Assembly: GCA_034440575.1 (NCBI GenBank)
Contig: JAOTOL010001625.1
Coordinates: 2,998,501 to 3,062,500 of the forward strand
Length of the DNA: 64,000 nucleotides
Reading direction: 5' to 3'
From: Imbricaverruca yamaguchii
Lineage: Eukaryota > Arthropoda > Thecostraca > Neoverrucidae
A program made the translations under genes and the position numbers. Of this stretch, positions 46,563-57,769 are shown piece by piece (position 1 is the stretch's first letter; each line of letters begins with the position of its first letter). The notes under the pieces are model-generated. The model searched no databases. It was given only the letters and a program-made list of their open reading frames with translations, and was not told where the DNA came from.

Positions 46563-47543
46563 CACGCGCTCTGGAAGATCTCTGAAGATTACACGCACTG
46601 GACGGGGGCGGATTCAGTCCCCATCCCCTAAGATCTCGGCTCCTATTAAAGCTGCAGCAACAAAAATCGCAGGGTGGAAGGGTACGGTAATGGACTCTAT
46701 TGTGTACACATTTCATGACCTTAGACCAATATCTTCAAGGTTAAATGAGGTCAACATTTTAATTTTCTTTGGTTTCGTATGGATTGGCTTGTCATTGTTC
46801 TGGATCGCTGTGATTGTGTTTAATTCCTCCAAAATTGGCATTAATGATGTTTTGGACATTACTAATGATGAAATACAGATGCCAAATCTGGCATTTGACC
46901 TCAAGTCACCTATATAGCAGAACTGTATTAGGCCATTACTTGCTCTAGTTACCGAAACCGGGCCGACCGTCAGACTACTCCGTTGGACGGCTCGGCGCAA
47001 TCGGCTTCGCAAAAAATGAGAGAAGTACATGAATACAGCATGGAATCGTTTAGGTACACAATGACAAACAGTAGTTTTCAGGATGTGTAGGGAGTAACAT
47101 GCAAAGTGACATCAATCACATGACAGTCATTTGCATTTGTGACAAAATTATAGTTGACCAAGTTTGGTTCCATTAACCTGTCATGAACTTGACCTGACTT
47201 GACCTCGGTGATCTAACATAACTTTGAAACTATATAGCATAACCATATACATCAAACAAGCCGCTAGTATTGTCAATAACATTTCCCTTTTCCCAATGTA
47301 CGGGAAGCGTAACAGCGCCGATTTGTGTAGTCTGGCGCTGATAGTTTCTTAACTTAACGGCCCGTAACTGGACAAATATTTGGCCGATTGTCGTTTTTCG
47401 CGATTTAAACAACGCGCCGGTCATTTTTAAGCATGTACCAAGCAATGGCGTATATCGGCCGGTAAAATCTGGAGCTATGTACGAAAAACCGGAAGGGTGG
47501 GCGAATTTCGCCGCCCCTCCCCCAAACCCCTCCAGGGCGCGTG
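46563..47543 (-). mobile_element. element A, inverted copy with TTAA duplication
   Basis: 981 bases bounded by CACGCGCTCTGGA and (reverse complement of the right end) CACGCGCCCTGGA. TTAA flanks both sides (46559-46562 and 47544-47547). TTAA target use is typical of piggyBac-type transposition, but the terminal bases differ from the usual CCY start, so the superfamily is open. No transposase. With the copy at 45120 it makes a 1-kb inverted pair separated by about 0.5 kb. Confidence 0.88.
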
Positions 47544-47813
47544 TTAAATTGCAATAATACCCAAAGCATCAGGTAATAATCACAAGATTATAGGAATGTA
47601 CCTATGTACCTACCTAAGTATGTACTAAGCAATAGGCAAAGCCTGTCTGGTGTTATCAGGTTTGAAACTTTTCAGAACAAAATGTGATGAAGCTTACCAA
47701 ATGCCAATACATTTTTAATCCAACAGACTTCAACGAAAAGACTAACCTATTATCAGAGTATTTCCTTGTTGAGCATGGTCTTCCAAATCATCATCCAAGT
47801 GTGCAGTGGTATC

Positions 47814-47973
47814 GGTTGGTTATTGGTTTCACAACACATCGATCGTTGAGTCATGTAGCGTCGCCAATATCTCACGCCGATTGGTTGCGGCGAAGAGTGG
47901 CGACAGGTGAGACTCGAACCCACAACATTTCGATTGTGAGACGAGCAACTTAGCCTTAGACTACTCCTCCCCT
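47814..47973 (-). mobile_element. second SINE family (tRNA-Val-like head) with perfect TSD
   Basis: Minus strand: a tRNA head with an anticodon arm reading CTCGTCTCACAATCGAAATG, closest to tRNA-Val(CAC), and B box GGTTCGAGTCT. A short body follows and a tail GTGTTGTGAAACCAATAACC. GTGTGCAGTGGTATC is duplicated perfectly at 47799-47813 and 47974-47988 (15 bases). The perfect duplication implies a young insertion. Confidence 0.93.
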
Positions 47974-48039
47974 GTGTGCAGTGGTATCACCATAGTCGTA
48001 AACTTGCAGTGTGAGGTAATTTTTGAGTTCTTGGAATAT

Positions 48040-48400
48040 TTTTTTTCTGACGCAATGCTTATAAATATTGCAAATATGATGCAACCACTCATTTCCTCTG
48101 GAAGTGCATACTTTTTTAGTTCGGAGGCAAAGTAACACCAAAAAGGGGCTTGGATTTGGGTAAAATAGCATTAAAAGCGATGTTCCAAGTAACAACAAAA
48201 AATGTAGCCTAACTTAACCTAACCTAGCGTAACCTAGGCTGACGCATTTTTTAAAGATCAATGTCTTGGAAAAATATGCCCCCATTTTTTTCTAACTTAA
48301 AACAGAAGTCTAGCCTAACCCAATCTAACCAAATCCAACTTACGTTTTTGCTTCATGACGGTGTATGTGCAAAACGTGTCTTATAGATGCCTACATTAAA
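48040..48400 (+). repeat. repeat family C copy
   Basis: AGTAACACCAAAAAGGGGC, CCTAACTTAACCTAACCTAG, a second tract at 48312-48335, then TTGCTTCATGACGGTG and GTGCAAAACGTGTCTTATAG. Same order of blocks as the other copies. Confidence 0.65.
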
Positions 48401-49470
48401 CCAGCGTTAAAATATTGTTTTTCGTTCGGTGTGAGATGTCGAAAGGAGTCCACGAAGATGTCGATGTTGCCCATGGAAGTGATGTCGTTTACAATATCGT
48501 TTAAGTCCTTCAAACTCAATTTTGGGCCAATAGCCTGTACGTGTGCATCTGCTTCGTTTATATTTGGATACACCTATTATAGGGATACTTATGTTAATGA
48601 CAATGCTAAGAATGGGATACTATCAGCAAATTATCTTGAACAGTAGACCATATCTTGAGTAATCTCTACTTGAAATCGCGTTCGGTACAAGATATACCAC
48701 AATCTATAATGGTAAGCATAAGCATATTTATACACACAGCACGGTCAGAAGCGAGACATGAAGTCTTCACAAACACATCAAGAAGCAAGATGTCGATAAT
48801 TGTTTGGGAAGGATGTCTTCTCACTGTTCAATAGATAGCACCTTTCACCCCATTTCACGAATAATTTATCACTGCTTTAAACTGCAATAAAACCCTTAAA
48901 GTTTGATAGCCCGGTCCTACCACTAGAATCTCCCTTACCTGCGAACCCACCAGTTACCTGTTATTCATGATTTAAATACCTACATACCTCCTCTTGACAT
49001 TCTTCTTGAAAGAAAAATCAGCCAACGTAACCTATCTCTTCATCCTAGCGACCCACATCAACATACGAAACACGCTGCTCAACTGGGCTGAACTGGACAC
49101 ACGTACAAAACGTCCTGTTCAAATTTCGCTTTCGAAATCTGGCCCACTGGGTTTGCTTGCCAGTTACTGGCTAAACTAAATTCATGAAGCATATTACTAA
49201 GGAATAATGAAACTGCTGATTTTGTCAACTATTGCTGCAAGCAGAACTTAAACAGCATAGAACCCTCGACGTACGTCAGAATCTACTATGCTAGCATATT
49301 GGGCTTCCAAACAATTATGAAAATACCTTTATAATTGGAGATTCTTTCACCCGGTAGCGCTGTTTTCAAACTTATGTTTTAATTTAGTTTACTCCAGTTG
49401 GTTTCGGGGGGTAAAAGACATGATGCCCCCCTTTCAGGCGCTTCGGGGGGGCCATGGCCGGAATGGCCAC
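48401..49470. other. composite interior, no gene recognised
   Basis: Right third of the hAT composite. Two overlapping frames of 93 and 60 codons on opposite strands (48365-48646) have no recognised domain. Confidence 0.4.
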
Positions 49471-49486
49471 CTTGCATCCGCCAGTG

Positions 49487-49700
49487 ACCATGGGCTGTCA
49501 CTTAACATACATTGTTACGATTTCCATTCGTTGTCACGAATGGCATCTATTTTCCGCAAATTGAAGCCATAGCGACGCAACGCGATAACATCGAAGAACT
49601 TAATCAAACCTTTGACCTTGACATGTTCCGGCTTGAAATGTTACTCGAACGTTCACCACAGTTATGGCTTGATACTAAATTTGGATAAGTTTGAGGGAAA
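49487..49700 (+). repeat. repeat D, right flank of the composite
   Basis: Continues repeat D after the hAT insertion: CAACGCGATAACATCGAAGA, TTTGACCTTGACATGTTCCGG and GAAATGTTACTCGAACGTTC. Confidence 0.65.
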
Positions 49701-50625
49701 ACAGAAAAATCATCGATCGAACAAATAGACTGTACCGTTCACTTGGGAAGAGTTGAGGTTGGCCGACAGCAGTGGTGGCAAGTTGGACGATTAGATTTTG
49801 GATTCACTTGTGAAGAGTTGATGTTGGCCGACAGCAATGGCCGACGGCAGTGGTGGCAGGTTCAACAATTGGATGGAAATCGTGAAGGATCTAAGAAGAA
49901 TGAAATGGATCAGTACAAATTTGAAAAATTAGGAAACTGCATATAAACATATTAAATATAAACTGTTAGAAGCAGGCAATATAATTCCAGAGTACACTAT
50001 GGCCTCCACCAACAATTAAAACATGCAAGTACATCTGGCTTCAATATTAAGTTATGAAATCATAGTATTCAGACTTCATAAGAGCCACATGGGCCCAATC
50101 AGGCTAAGCCTGTAAAGGGAAGATGCTGTAAGTCTGGACAAAATATACTCAACATCCTAGCTCATGCTACATCCTAAACTTTAGAAGCTATCTACAAGCA
50201 CCCTACCTATCCTCCAGCCTACTAGCATAAATATCACTCAATCAACTTCTAAGTATAAATAAAATAAGGTTATTCAACTTTTTTAAACTTGTTAACCCAA
50301 TTTTTAAATATATTCAATTAGGTACTAACCACAGCATCAGTAGACAGCCTATTACAATGATCAACGACTATTTGGCTGAGGGTCTAAGGTCTGAAACCCT
50401 TTGAACGAGATTAATGCAACTACATCAAAATCATACTTAGTTGATGCTATCCCTTAAAAAAGTTAGATTGCCTTCTCCCAGAATTTGCCTCATTTTTTTG
50501 GGCAGAACTTCCCTCAATAGATGGCACATTTCAGCACATGTCAACACGGGATCCTACTAAATGATTTACTAGCCTGTGCTAACCCAGGTTGCAAAACAAA
50601 GGAAAACAACACCTCTGTTTACCTG
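49701..50625. other. no gene recognised
   Basis: A short duplicated phrase (AGTTGAKGTTGGCCGACAGCA) at about 49751 and 49816. Otherwise AT-rich sequence without features. Confidence 0.45.
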
Positions 50626-50630
50626 ATTCC

Positions 50631-50803
50631 TGTTTATTGGTTAGTGCTCAATGCTCTTTATGCACAATCATGGTTAGTGGGACCTCCCACAGTTTCATCA
50701 GTGGGCTGTGGGCTTGAGAAACTTCCTGAGTGGTGTGAGTGTTGAACCTGGGACATTTGGTAGCCAGAGCTTAACACCTTAATAACCTAGCCATCCCCAC
50801 CCT
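50631..50803 (-). mobile_element. diverged SINE (family of 2601-2785)
   Basis: Collinear with the full-length copy: tail CTAACCAATAAACA, body, degraded B box (GGTTCAACACT) and head GGGGATGGCTAGG. About 25% diverged, with CpG sites mostly lost. Possible duplicated flank TACCTG at 50620-50625 and 50807-50812. Confidence 0.8.
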
Positions 50804-50879
50804 ACCTACCTGCTTTGAATGTTAAATCTGTAGTTTAAGGTGTTCTATGAATTATTATAATTTATAATTCCAATGCAAT

Positions 50880-51330
50880 GTTTATATAGGTGAGTAAGAT
50901 GACGGATCACTCATTTTCTGTGCAAATGCTTAATTTTCAGGTAGTGAGCAAAATAACACCAAAAATTGTGCTTTGAGTTTGGTAAGTAGCATAAATGCAA
51001 TGTTTGGAAATGAAAGAAAAACACAAGAGCACACAACGTAACATAACCTAGCGTTACTTTAGAGAGAAAAAATAATCAGAAAGCAATTATCAACGAGATA
51101 ATTGTGAAGCAATTATCTTCAGGAAGTGTTCAAAAATAAAAATAAAACGAACCAAACCTAGCATAAGCTACCTTTCAAGTTATCTTTTAAAACATTTTTG
51201 TGTGAAAAAGTTCCAAATTTAAAGAACCTGAACTAACCTAAGCTAACAAAGCCTAGCCAATTTGTTTGCCTTATGGCGGAAAATGTGTAAAATCGCGTCT
51301 TTTTGCCACCTTAAAGCACGTTAATATAAT
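50880..51330 (+). repeat. repeat family C copy
   Basis: AAAATAACACCAAAAATTGTG, CATAACCTAGCGTTAC and ACTAACCTAAGCTAAC tracts, then GCGGAAAATGTGTAAAATCG and CCACCTTAAAGCACG, preserving the uninterrupted TTAA target of element A. Confidence 0.7.
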
Positions 51331-53246
51331 TCTAGCAAATAACATTATTTGTCATGCACAGCAATCTGCAAGTTCTGCCCAACAGCCCATACCCACCACG
51401 CCACCATTCAGTACCATAAACGTTATTTCAGAACCATAACCTAGTAGGGGAGGGAATTTGTCAAATTATTGTGGGGGAGGGGGCACAGCGTAACACAGTG
51501 TACTCCATGGCGTGCTTCCATGTGAAAAGTTCAAATTATTTGGGAGAAAAGCCAACATTTAGAGGAAATCATCCCCTCGACTGTACATGAACCGAATATA
51601 AATTAACTGTACAGCACCTATGTAGGAAGGACTCGAAGACAGCTACCACAACCCTCGCTTCCTTCGCATTGCTGTACTGCATTACTCTCTGGTACCGCAT
51701 TGAACAAGCGGGGACGAGGCTGACACCGCCTAGTCACAGCTACTAAATTCACTGTACTGTGATTTCCGACGAAAACTATCGACCTCCCTCAAATGTGATG
51801 AAGTTCATGCTGCACTCAGACAATATCTTTTTTTTCAACGGCAAGCCGAACAACATGTACTGCATGGTAGAGAACGCATAAGTGGACCTATAGTTATATT
51901 TTGCATTCAAAATGCTGGGAAATAAGGAGAAATCCCAGGGTGGACGTAGGGTGGCATTTGGGTGCCGCAAACATTGAAAATTTGGCAGTTCTCAGATCAG
52001 CTATGGTCATTATTAACAGTAATATCGTGAGGGAACACGAATTATTCACTTAACTTTACCTTTAAGCTGATAAAAAATGTTCACAGATTATGCATTAGCA
52101 GTGAAATATGCACCTTACATGAGAACAGCATCAAACAAATTGATTGAAATTGACTGGCTCATTTTTTCCAGAAATAACATGAAAACTTGCAAAATCACTG
52201 TTGGGTAAATTGAAGCGGAAAATATAGGCAACCTTTAATTCAACTCAAAAGAGAAAAAAAATTGTATCAGAAAAACGTGAATTAACATAATATGTGTGAT
52301 ATCCTTCAATTTGTTGCGTATTTATATGCAAAAAGATTGAGCGAAGTTAGGTGCCATTCAACATCCCTAGGGTGGCATTTGACATCCTCATGGGATGTCC
52401 TTCGAGGGAGGTCGATAGAAAGGACAGATGTTGCGCGCTTGTTCCATATGCCACGGTTTCATTTTTTTCCTTCGTGGTATGGCTGGTGGTGTGAATGTGA
52501 TAACCTGATCGGAGAGGGAAGTGATTACGGCGGGGTTGATGATTTTAGGAGTGGTGTTTGCATGGTGTTAGAAAATTGTGTATTGTGTGAGTTTCTAGTT
52601 GACATTGATAGGTATTTCTTTCATTCTGGCATGTAAATGGTAAAATTACTGCCTGTCCACCTGAACTACAGGCTGTAGGCAAATAATGCCTGTAGTATAC
52701 GCATGAGCTGTTTCTAAGTGTACATGTATCTGCTTGCTACTTACTTTTGATATTTTTGCCAGGTCAGGTGTAATACAGGCCCAAAGGGGGCATTTTCTTT
52801 GAGATGCCCATTTTCTCAGGGCCTGTCTAATATAAATTTGCTTTTTGAGGCCTATGCCTACAAGTGTGTTTTTTCTCTGGTGGATGCAGCCTGCCCAAAA
52901 TGTATGTCTATCCTTCATTTCACATAATGCAATTCAAATGTCACCCATGTATTAATTTGGATGCAACGAGGAGGTGCTGCAGTGATTGGTTGAAGCCTAT
53001 GTTCTATGAGTTTGAACAGATATAATAATTAGGTTCCTGCCATACATCATCATGGCACCATCCTGGATGTTATATGGAGTGTAAGCACATTATTACACAC
53101 TCTGTGGTTCTTATGAAGTAGATACCTATCTTGCATGCTAAACTTTAGTGGAAACTAGGTCCCAACCCATCATCATCCCCCAACCCAACATCATCTGCTT
53201 TCTGCAAGATGCAGTATCTCATTCACTAATGTCATGTATCCAATTA
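51331..53246. other. no gene recognised
   Basis: AT-rich; frames up to 114 codons (52292-52636 plus; 52646-52918 minus) lack domains, homologues that I recognise, or splice signals. ATGTCAAATGCCACCCTAGG-like phrases recur at 51945 and 52370 (inverted). Confidence 0.4.
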
Positions 53247-53294
53247 CAAGATAATATGATGTATGGTGTAACGCCATACACCATAACATCTTGT
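53247..53294. repeat. 24-nt-arm hairpin with almost no loop
   Basis: CAAGATAATATGATGTATGG and its continuation pair with the adjacent downstream 24 bases at 19 of 24 positions. A compact inverted repeat of unknown origin. Confidence 0.55.
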
Positions 53295-54190
53295 TTTCAT
53301 GTCCAGCAACTTTGATAAGCCTGCATACTGTCTTCAGTGCATGGCTTCATTGCTTGCTGAATAAGGACTTGAGGAATGCTGGGTGATACTGGGTTTCAGG
53401 GTACTGGGTAGGCTATCTGAAACAGAAGAGGCTCTGTGATATGGTTTCATCAAATTTCCTGGTCAGAGATTGGTGGTCTAGGAGCACATTGACTGCAGTG
53501 GTCATGTAGTGTGGTGGTCATGCTGGTCAGATGTCATTGATGCACCAAAACTATGGCATATTTTAATTGTTGAAGGCCTCAAGATGTCTTTAGTTGATTT
53601 CAAGTTGGTTTTGGAATATAATCCAAAACCAATAATGGATAATTATCCATTGTAGTAGCCCACCTTCTTTTGTAATATCTGGATATAAGAGTTGGCTGGC
53701 TTCAAAGGGAACACCATCCATGTACCCCATCTTAGCACATACAAAAGTAAAGTTTTTGATGTAAACTTTCATAATCAGCATGTAGTAAGCAAGGATGTCA
53801 CATAAGCCGTAGAGAGGGAGGTCCATTGAACTTCCATTAGGTGGTATTTCCCACCCATTTTCTTGAAAAATTTAACACTGCTGGAAAGCCGTCAGACATG
53901 GGGAGCTAAAAGCGGTCAGGCATGTATTGGCGGCATTCCCTAGCAATGCGTTCATAACTAGACCTGAATGATTAAAAACGCCCCTACACGCCCGCGTAGT
54001 CGACGTAGTCGGCTTATGTGCTGGTTTCGGTTCAGTGCATGAATGGAGGATCACAACCAAAGTTCGTGGAGCAAAGGGACTTTGCATATCGTTCCTTCCG
54101 ATCAATGCTCATAGGCTTCATGATAAATGCAGGCAACAATGAACGCCACACCTGTTTCATAGCAGTACCAGAGCCGGTAGCAGTGCCAAC
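53295..54190. other. no gene recognised
   Basis: Ordinary sequence; short frames only. Confidence 0.4.
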
Positions 54191-54535
54191 TGCCGCGAGG
54201 ACGGGCCATCATAGGAAGCGCCGCTTGTCTGCCACTGGTCACAGTGGCAGCAGCAAAACACGCCAACAGGACAGTGGGACCGGGCAATACGAGGGCAATG
54301 TCATGTGCCGCCAGGACGGGCAGACACAGGGAGCGCCGCCGACCCGTCAGTGGTCACAGTTACAACGGCAAAACACGCAAACAAAACGGCAGGATAGGGC
54401 GACACGAAGCTAATGCCAAGTGCCGCCAGAACGGGCAGCACAGGAGAAGCCGACAGTCCGCCGCTGGTAACGGTGGCAACAACACACACGGATACAAAGA
54501 GCAGAACCGGGCGATACGACACGACACACAGCAGA
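54191..54535 (+). repeat. 115-bp tandem repeat, three units
   Basis: Units begin at 54191, 54306 and 54421 with TGCCGCCAGGACGGGC-like sequence; each contains GGTCACAGTGGCAACGGC-like and AAAACACGCAAACA-like blocks. About 20% divergence. One frame remains open for 99 codons through the units, but indels between units and lack of a domain argue against a gene. Confidence 0.85.
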
Positions 54536-54739
54536 GACGGTGACACATGGCCGGCAGTGTGAGGGTGGACATCCTATCGCTGGCTGATGACATGCTGCGG
54601 GTACCTGCCTATATACCTGCCTCTGCGCTCTGCCGAGCAGAGTTCTTGCGCTACCAGCCGATGCGCACATGCAGCCTAACTCGAGTCAGCCTCCGTCTCA
54701 CACAGCTAGCCACACTCCTAGCTTCGGCTGCCGGCTATT

Positions 54740-55062
54740 AATGACGCCCACCCCGGGTCTCACGATGCTGGTGTTGCCTGTGCAAGTTGAGTCCGTGATG
54801 AAGCAGACGTCAGAATTCAACTGGTTTGTCATCGCTGTGTGGGCCCTGCACCACGTATGTGGCGTGCAGCGCCCGCCGCGACCGATGATGATTAACCAAG
54901 AGCTGGACACAACGGCCAGGAGCGCCTCCGGTGCTTCAGACGTCGGACAGCCAAGCGCTGTATTGACGCCTCATTTTGTAGGCGACGAAGCCGGCAGCGA
55001 AGGCAAGGCCGTCATGCTCTAGTCCCAGTTTGCTGATGATGGTCGTGTTAAAATTCATAAGG
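54740..55062 (-). pseudogene. possible P-element-type transposase C-terminal relic
   Basis: Minus strand from about 55060 reads ISKLGLEHDGLAFAAGFVAY, then KMRRQYSAWLSDV and a stop. The pattern of an acidic patch, then DGLAFxAGFVAxKxR, resembles the C-terminal part of THAP9/P-element-like transposases (E-DGL-Y-AGY-A-K). Only some 60 residues are readable and the THAP or catalytic regions are absent, so this is tentative. Confidence 0.35.
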
Positions 55063-55175
55063 TGAATCGAAGTGGCATCAGACTAATTGAACTGGTTATT
55101 TATTTAGCTATACAAAGATAAGACATGAAGATGAGGTAGGCAGCATATGAAGGCTCCATATTTGATGGCGGTGAC

Positions 55176-57405
55176 CAAGTCAAGTCAAGTCAAGTCATTT
55201 ATTAAGCACTGCCACATGGTGGAACTCACGAAATACCTAGTCAACTGATCACATTCCTGCCATCACGTTAGATACAATTGTAAAGCACCTAGTCACCTAC
55301 CTAGTTGATTCTGATTGCACGCACGAAGGTTGCACGGCTAGTTGTGTCGCGTGCTTCACCGGGAAGCGCATTCCACTGGAGAGTGGAGCGGTAGGAGAAG
55401 CCCCGCTGGGTAGCTGTTAACCTACACCGTTGCAGATGAAGTGCCCCAGCATCGGTAGCACGAGTGTTTCTCTCAGACACAGCCGAGCGTTCAACGAACA
55501 TTTCCCTGATGGCAGGCGGGCAGTTCGCGCCGTGTACGGCTTTGTGTGCGTTGCACAGGTCACGGTGTCGCACCATCTCCTCAATATTATCCCAGCTCAC
55601 CTCGCGCAGAGAGGACGAGATGTGGTCGTGCTTCCGTCTTCCAGTGACCAGCCTAGCTGCGAAGTTTATGCAATTCTGCACTCGCTTCATGCAGCACGCA
55701 TCTGCCCCACCCCATACGGAAAAGCAGTAAAGGATATGGGGGAACACATGGACTTGGGTGAGGAGCTTCAGGACTTCAGGGGTGAAGTGCTGCCGGAATT
55801 TGAAGAGGGACACGATGATGGCGGTGCATTTCCGGATGATGGAGGATATATGCTTTTCCCACGACAGCTGCTGGTCGAGGAATACTCCGAGCACTTTCAC
55901 TGTTGGGGCCGGGTGGATGGATTTTTCCGAGATCATGATGTGAAAACCTGAAGCTTTTTTAGAGAAGATCTGGTGCCAAGAATGGTGAAGCAGGTCTTGT
56001 CCGGGTTCATTTTGAGACTATTGGACTGGAACCACTTTTGGATTGCATGGAGATATTCCTCGACCCGCAACTGAAGGTGGGAGAGGCTGACGACGTCAGG
56101 AGCAGAGTGGTCTAGGAGGTCGGTGTCGTCAGCGTAGGCCACAAGGCGACTGTGAGGAAGGAAGGATGGTAGATCATTGATGAAGAGGAGGAACAGGATC
56201 GGCCCAACGATAGACCCCTGAGGGACACCGTGGGTCAGGACGGGTGTGGAGGAGCCGCCCGATACCGTCTGCTTCCGATCGGAGAGGTAGCTTTTGAACC
56301 ACGGGGACGGGATGCCGTACCACCCCAGCTTACTCAGGAGAACGCCATGGTCAACGCTATCGAAGGCCTTACTTAAGTCAATCGTCGTTAACGACGCGAC
56401 GTGACCAATGTCAATGGCTCTAGAGATCCATTCGACAGCGTCGAGCAAGGCGTCCTCCGTTGAATGACCGGGGCGGTAGGCGTACTGAAACGGGGACAGA
56501 ATATTGTTCGACAACAGATATGCCACAAGTTGGGAGCAAACAACTTTTTTCGTCATTTTGGAGAGAACAGAGAGATTCGAGATAGGCCGAAAGTTGTTCA
56601 CATCATCTCGCGTACCAGATTTGTGAATGGGAGTGACGCGAGCGACTTTCCAAGCACTCGGGAAGGTTTGTGAGGTTATGGATGTGTTGACGAGGTGGAG
56701 CAGGTGTGGGCCGATCACTGCAAAACATCGCTTGACTGCAAACAATGGTACGCCATCAACTCCCACCGCTCGAGACGTGCTCATACGGCTTATGGCCTTC
56801 GACAACTCGGGGAGCGTGGCGGGACACAACACAAGAGCAGAGGCGCACACTCCGGGTGGTCTGGGTGGGCACTGCTCTATGTCGCCGGCTCATCCCACCT
56901 CCTCAGCAATACGGGCTCCCACCGCCGCGAAGTGGGCGTTGAAGTCGTCTTCCCTTTCCGTGGTGTCGTCGTCTCTGCCTGGGAGACCTGCCGCGGGACG
57001 GAGACCGAAATGCTTTATTCGGCTCCAGAATGGGCGCCGTTCGGTCAGCATGTCCGCGCACAAGAACTCGCGCCTGGCCCTGATCTGCTCGCTCATGAGC
57101 CCGTTCTTGCATCTCCGGTACTCCTGGCGTGCGGTGTCGTCATCTTCGCTCCTCCTCCAGACCTCGCACGCCTCGCGACAGTCCTCTTTTGCAGCATCAA
57201 TCCCGGGGTCGTTACGCAGCCACGGACAGTTAGGGTGCCGGATCCTGCTTGTCACCAGCGGGCAGTGCAGGTCCACGGCTGCGTTCCAGATGCGCATGAA
57301 GGTTTCAAGCTTGCCGTCGATGTCGGCGCGGTCGTACATGGGCTGCCAATCGGTGGTGATGAAGTGCAGGCAGAGTGCGTCCCAATTCTCCAAGTACTAT
57401 CAGTG
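55176..57405 (-). mobile_element. CR1-group LINE, 5'-truncated
   Basis: About 2.2 kb containing the linker, RT and C-terminal domain but no endonuclease and no RNase H. Its 3' end is AATAAATGACTTGACTTGAC, a (TTGAC)n microsatellite tail as in CR1/L2-type elements. The 5' break at about 57405 abuts an older LINE relic on the opposite strand. Confidence 0.85.
55301..57393 (-). pseudogene. CR1-like ORF2: linker, reverse transcriptase and C-terminal domain
   Basis: Reverse transcriptase that would copy the element RNA at the target. The linker region (57393-56893) reads RIRHPNCPWLRNDPGIDAAK and similar. An in-frame TGA at 56890-56892 precedes the RT: TSRAVGVDGVPLFAVK, ARVTPIHKSGTRDDVNNFRP, TTIDLSKAFDSVDH (first catalytic Asp, about 56370), LTHGVPQGSIVGPILFLLFI and AYADDTDLLD (catalytic pair, about 56125). 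A one-base frameshift at about 55950 leads into the C-terminal part (VKVLGVFLDQQLSWEKHISS, SVWGGADACCMKRVQ). It ends at 55301. One stop and one frameshift make it inactive, and the endonuclease is missing. Confidence 0.92.
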
Positions 57406-57409
57406 ACTC

Positions 57410-57668
57410 AGCAGGAGGAGGACTTTGGTGTTATTCTGAACACAAAATTGAACATCAGAACAGACAAAAGAATCCAAGAAGAAGGCATTGAGAATGCTAG
57501 GGGCAATAAATAGGAATGTATCATACAGAAGTGAGGAAGTCACCAGAAAGCTTTACTGTGCATGTCAGGCCACATTTGGAATATTGTCCAAGCTTGGTCT
57601 CCTAGTTATGCAAATGATTGTTGGCTTTTGGAGTGTACAAAAGAGGGCTACAAAAATGGTTAATGACA
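57410..57668 (+). pseudogene. older LINE relic, post-RT region
   Basis: In two frames: QQEEDFGVILNTKLNIRTDK, then NRNVSYRSEEVTRKLYCACQ, FGILSKLG and SVQKRATKMVND. These match the region after the RT active site of CR1-like LINEs (EKDLGV, then L-YK-LVRP-LEY-, then QRRATK). At least one frameshift and one stop. It runs opposite to the neighbouring LINE. Confidence 0.75.
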
Positions 57669-57769
57669 TAACACATTCCACGCCAAATCGCACAAGAATT
57701 GGCTATTTTGAACCCAACCCCCTCCGATTTTGATGAAAATTGATACACCTGTAGTGCCAAGTGAACGAA

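Larger units (their letters stand above)
44333..49486. mobile_element. hAT-like composite element, 5.15 kb, with 8-bp TSD
   Basis: The left end CACTGGCGGATCC and right end (reverse complement) CACTGGCGGATGC are terminal inverted repeats. The same eight bases, ACCATGGG, sit immediately outside both ends (44325-44332 and 49487-49494); 8-bp duplications are diagnostic of hAT insertion. The paralogous repeat D block at 44020-44035 shows the sequence unoccupied. Inside are repeat B, element A (both orientations), family C and a SINE, but no transposase was recognised, so it is non-autonomous. Confidence 0.85.

Noticed and set aside
48200..48335. Interstitial telomere sequence
   Set aside because: Tracts are short and irregular and recur at the same position in a dispersed repeat, so they belong to that repeat.
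52646..52918. 90-codon minus-strand frame
   Set aside because: No recognised domain, no conserved partner, and composition like the surrounding non-coding DNA.
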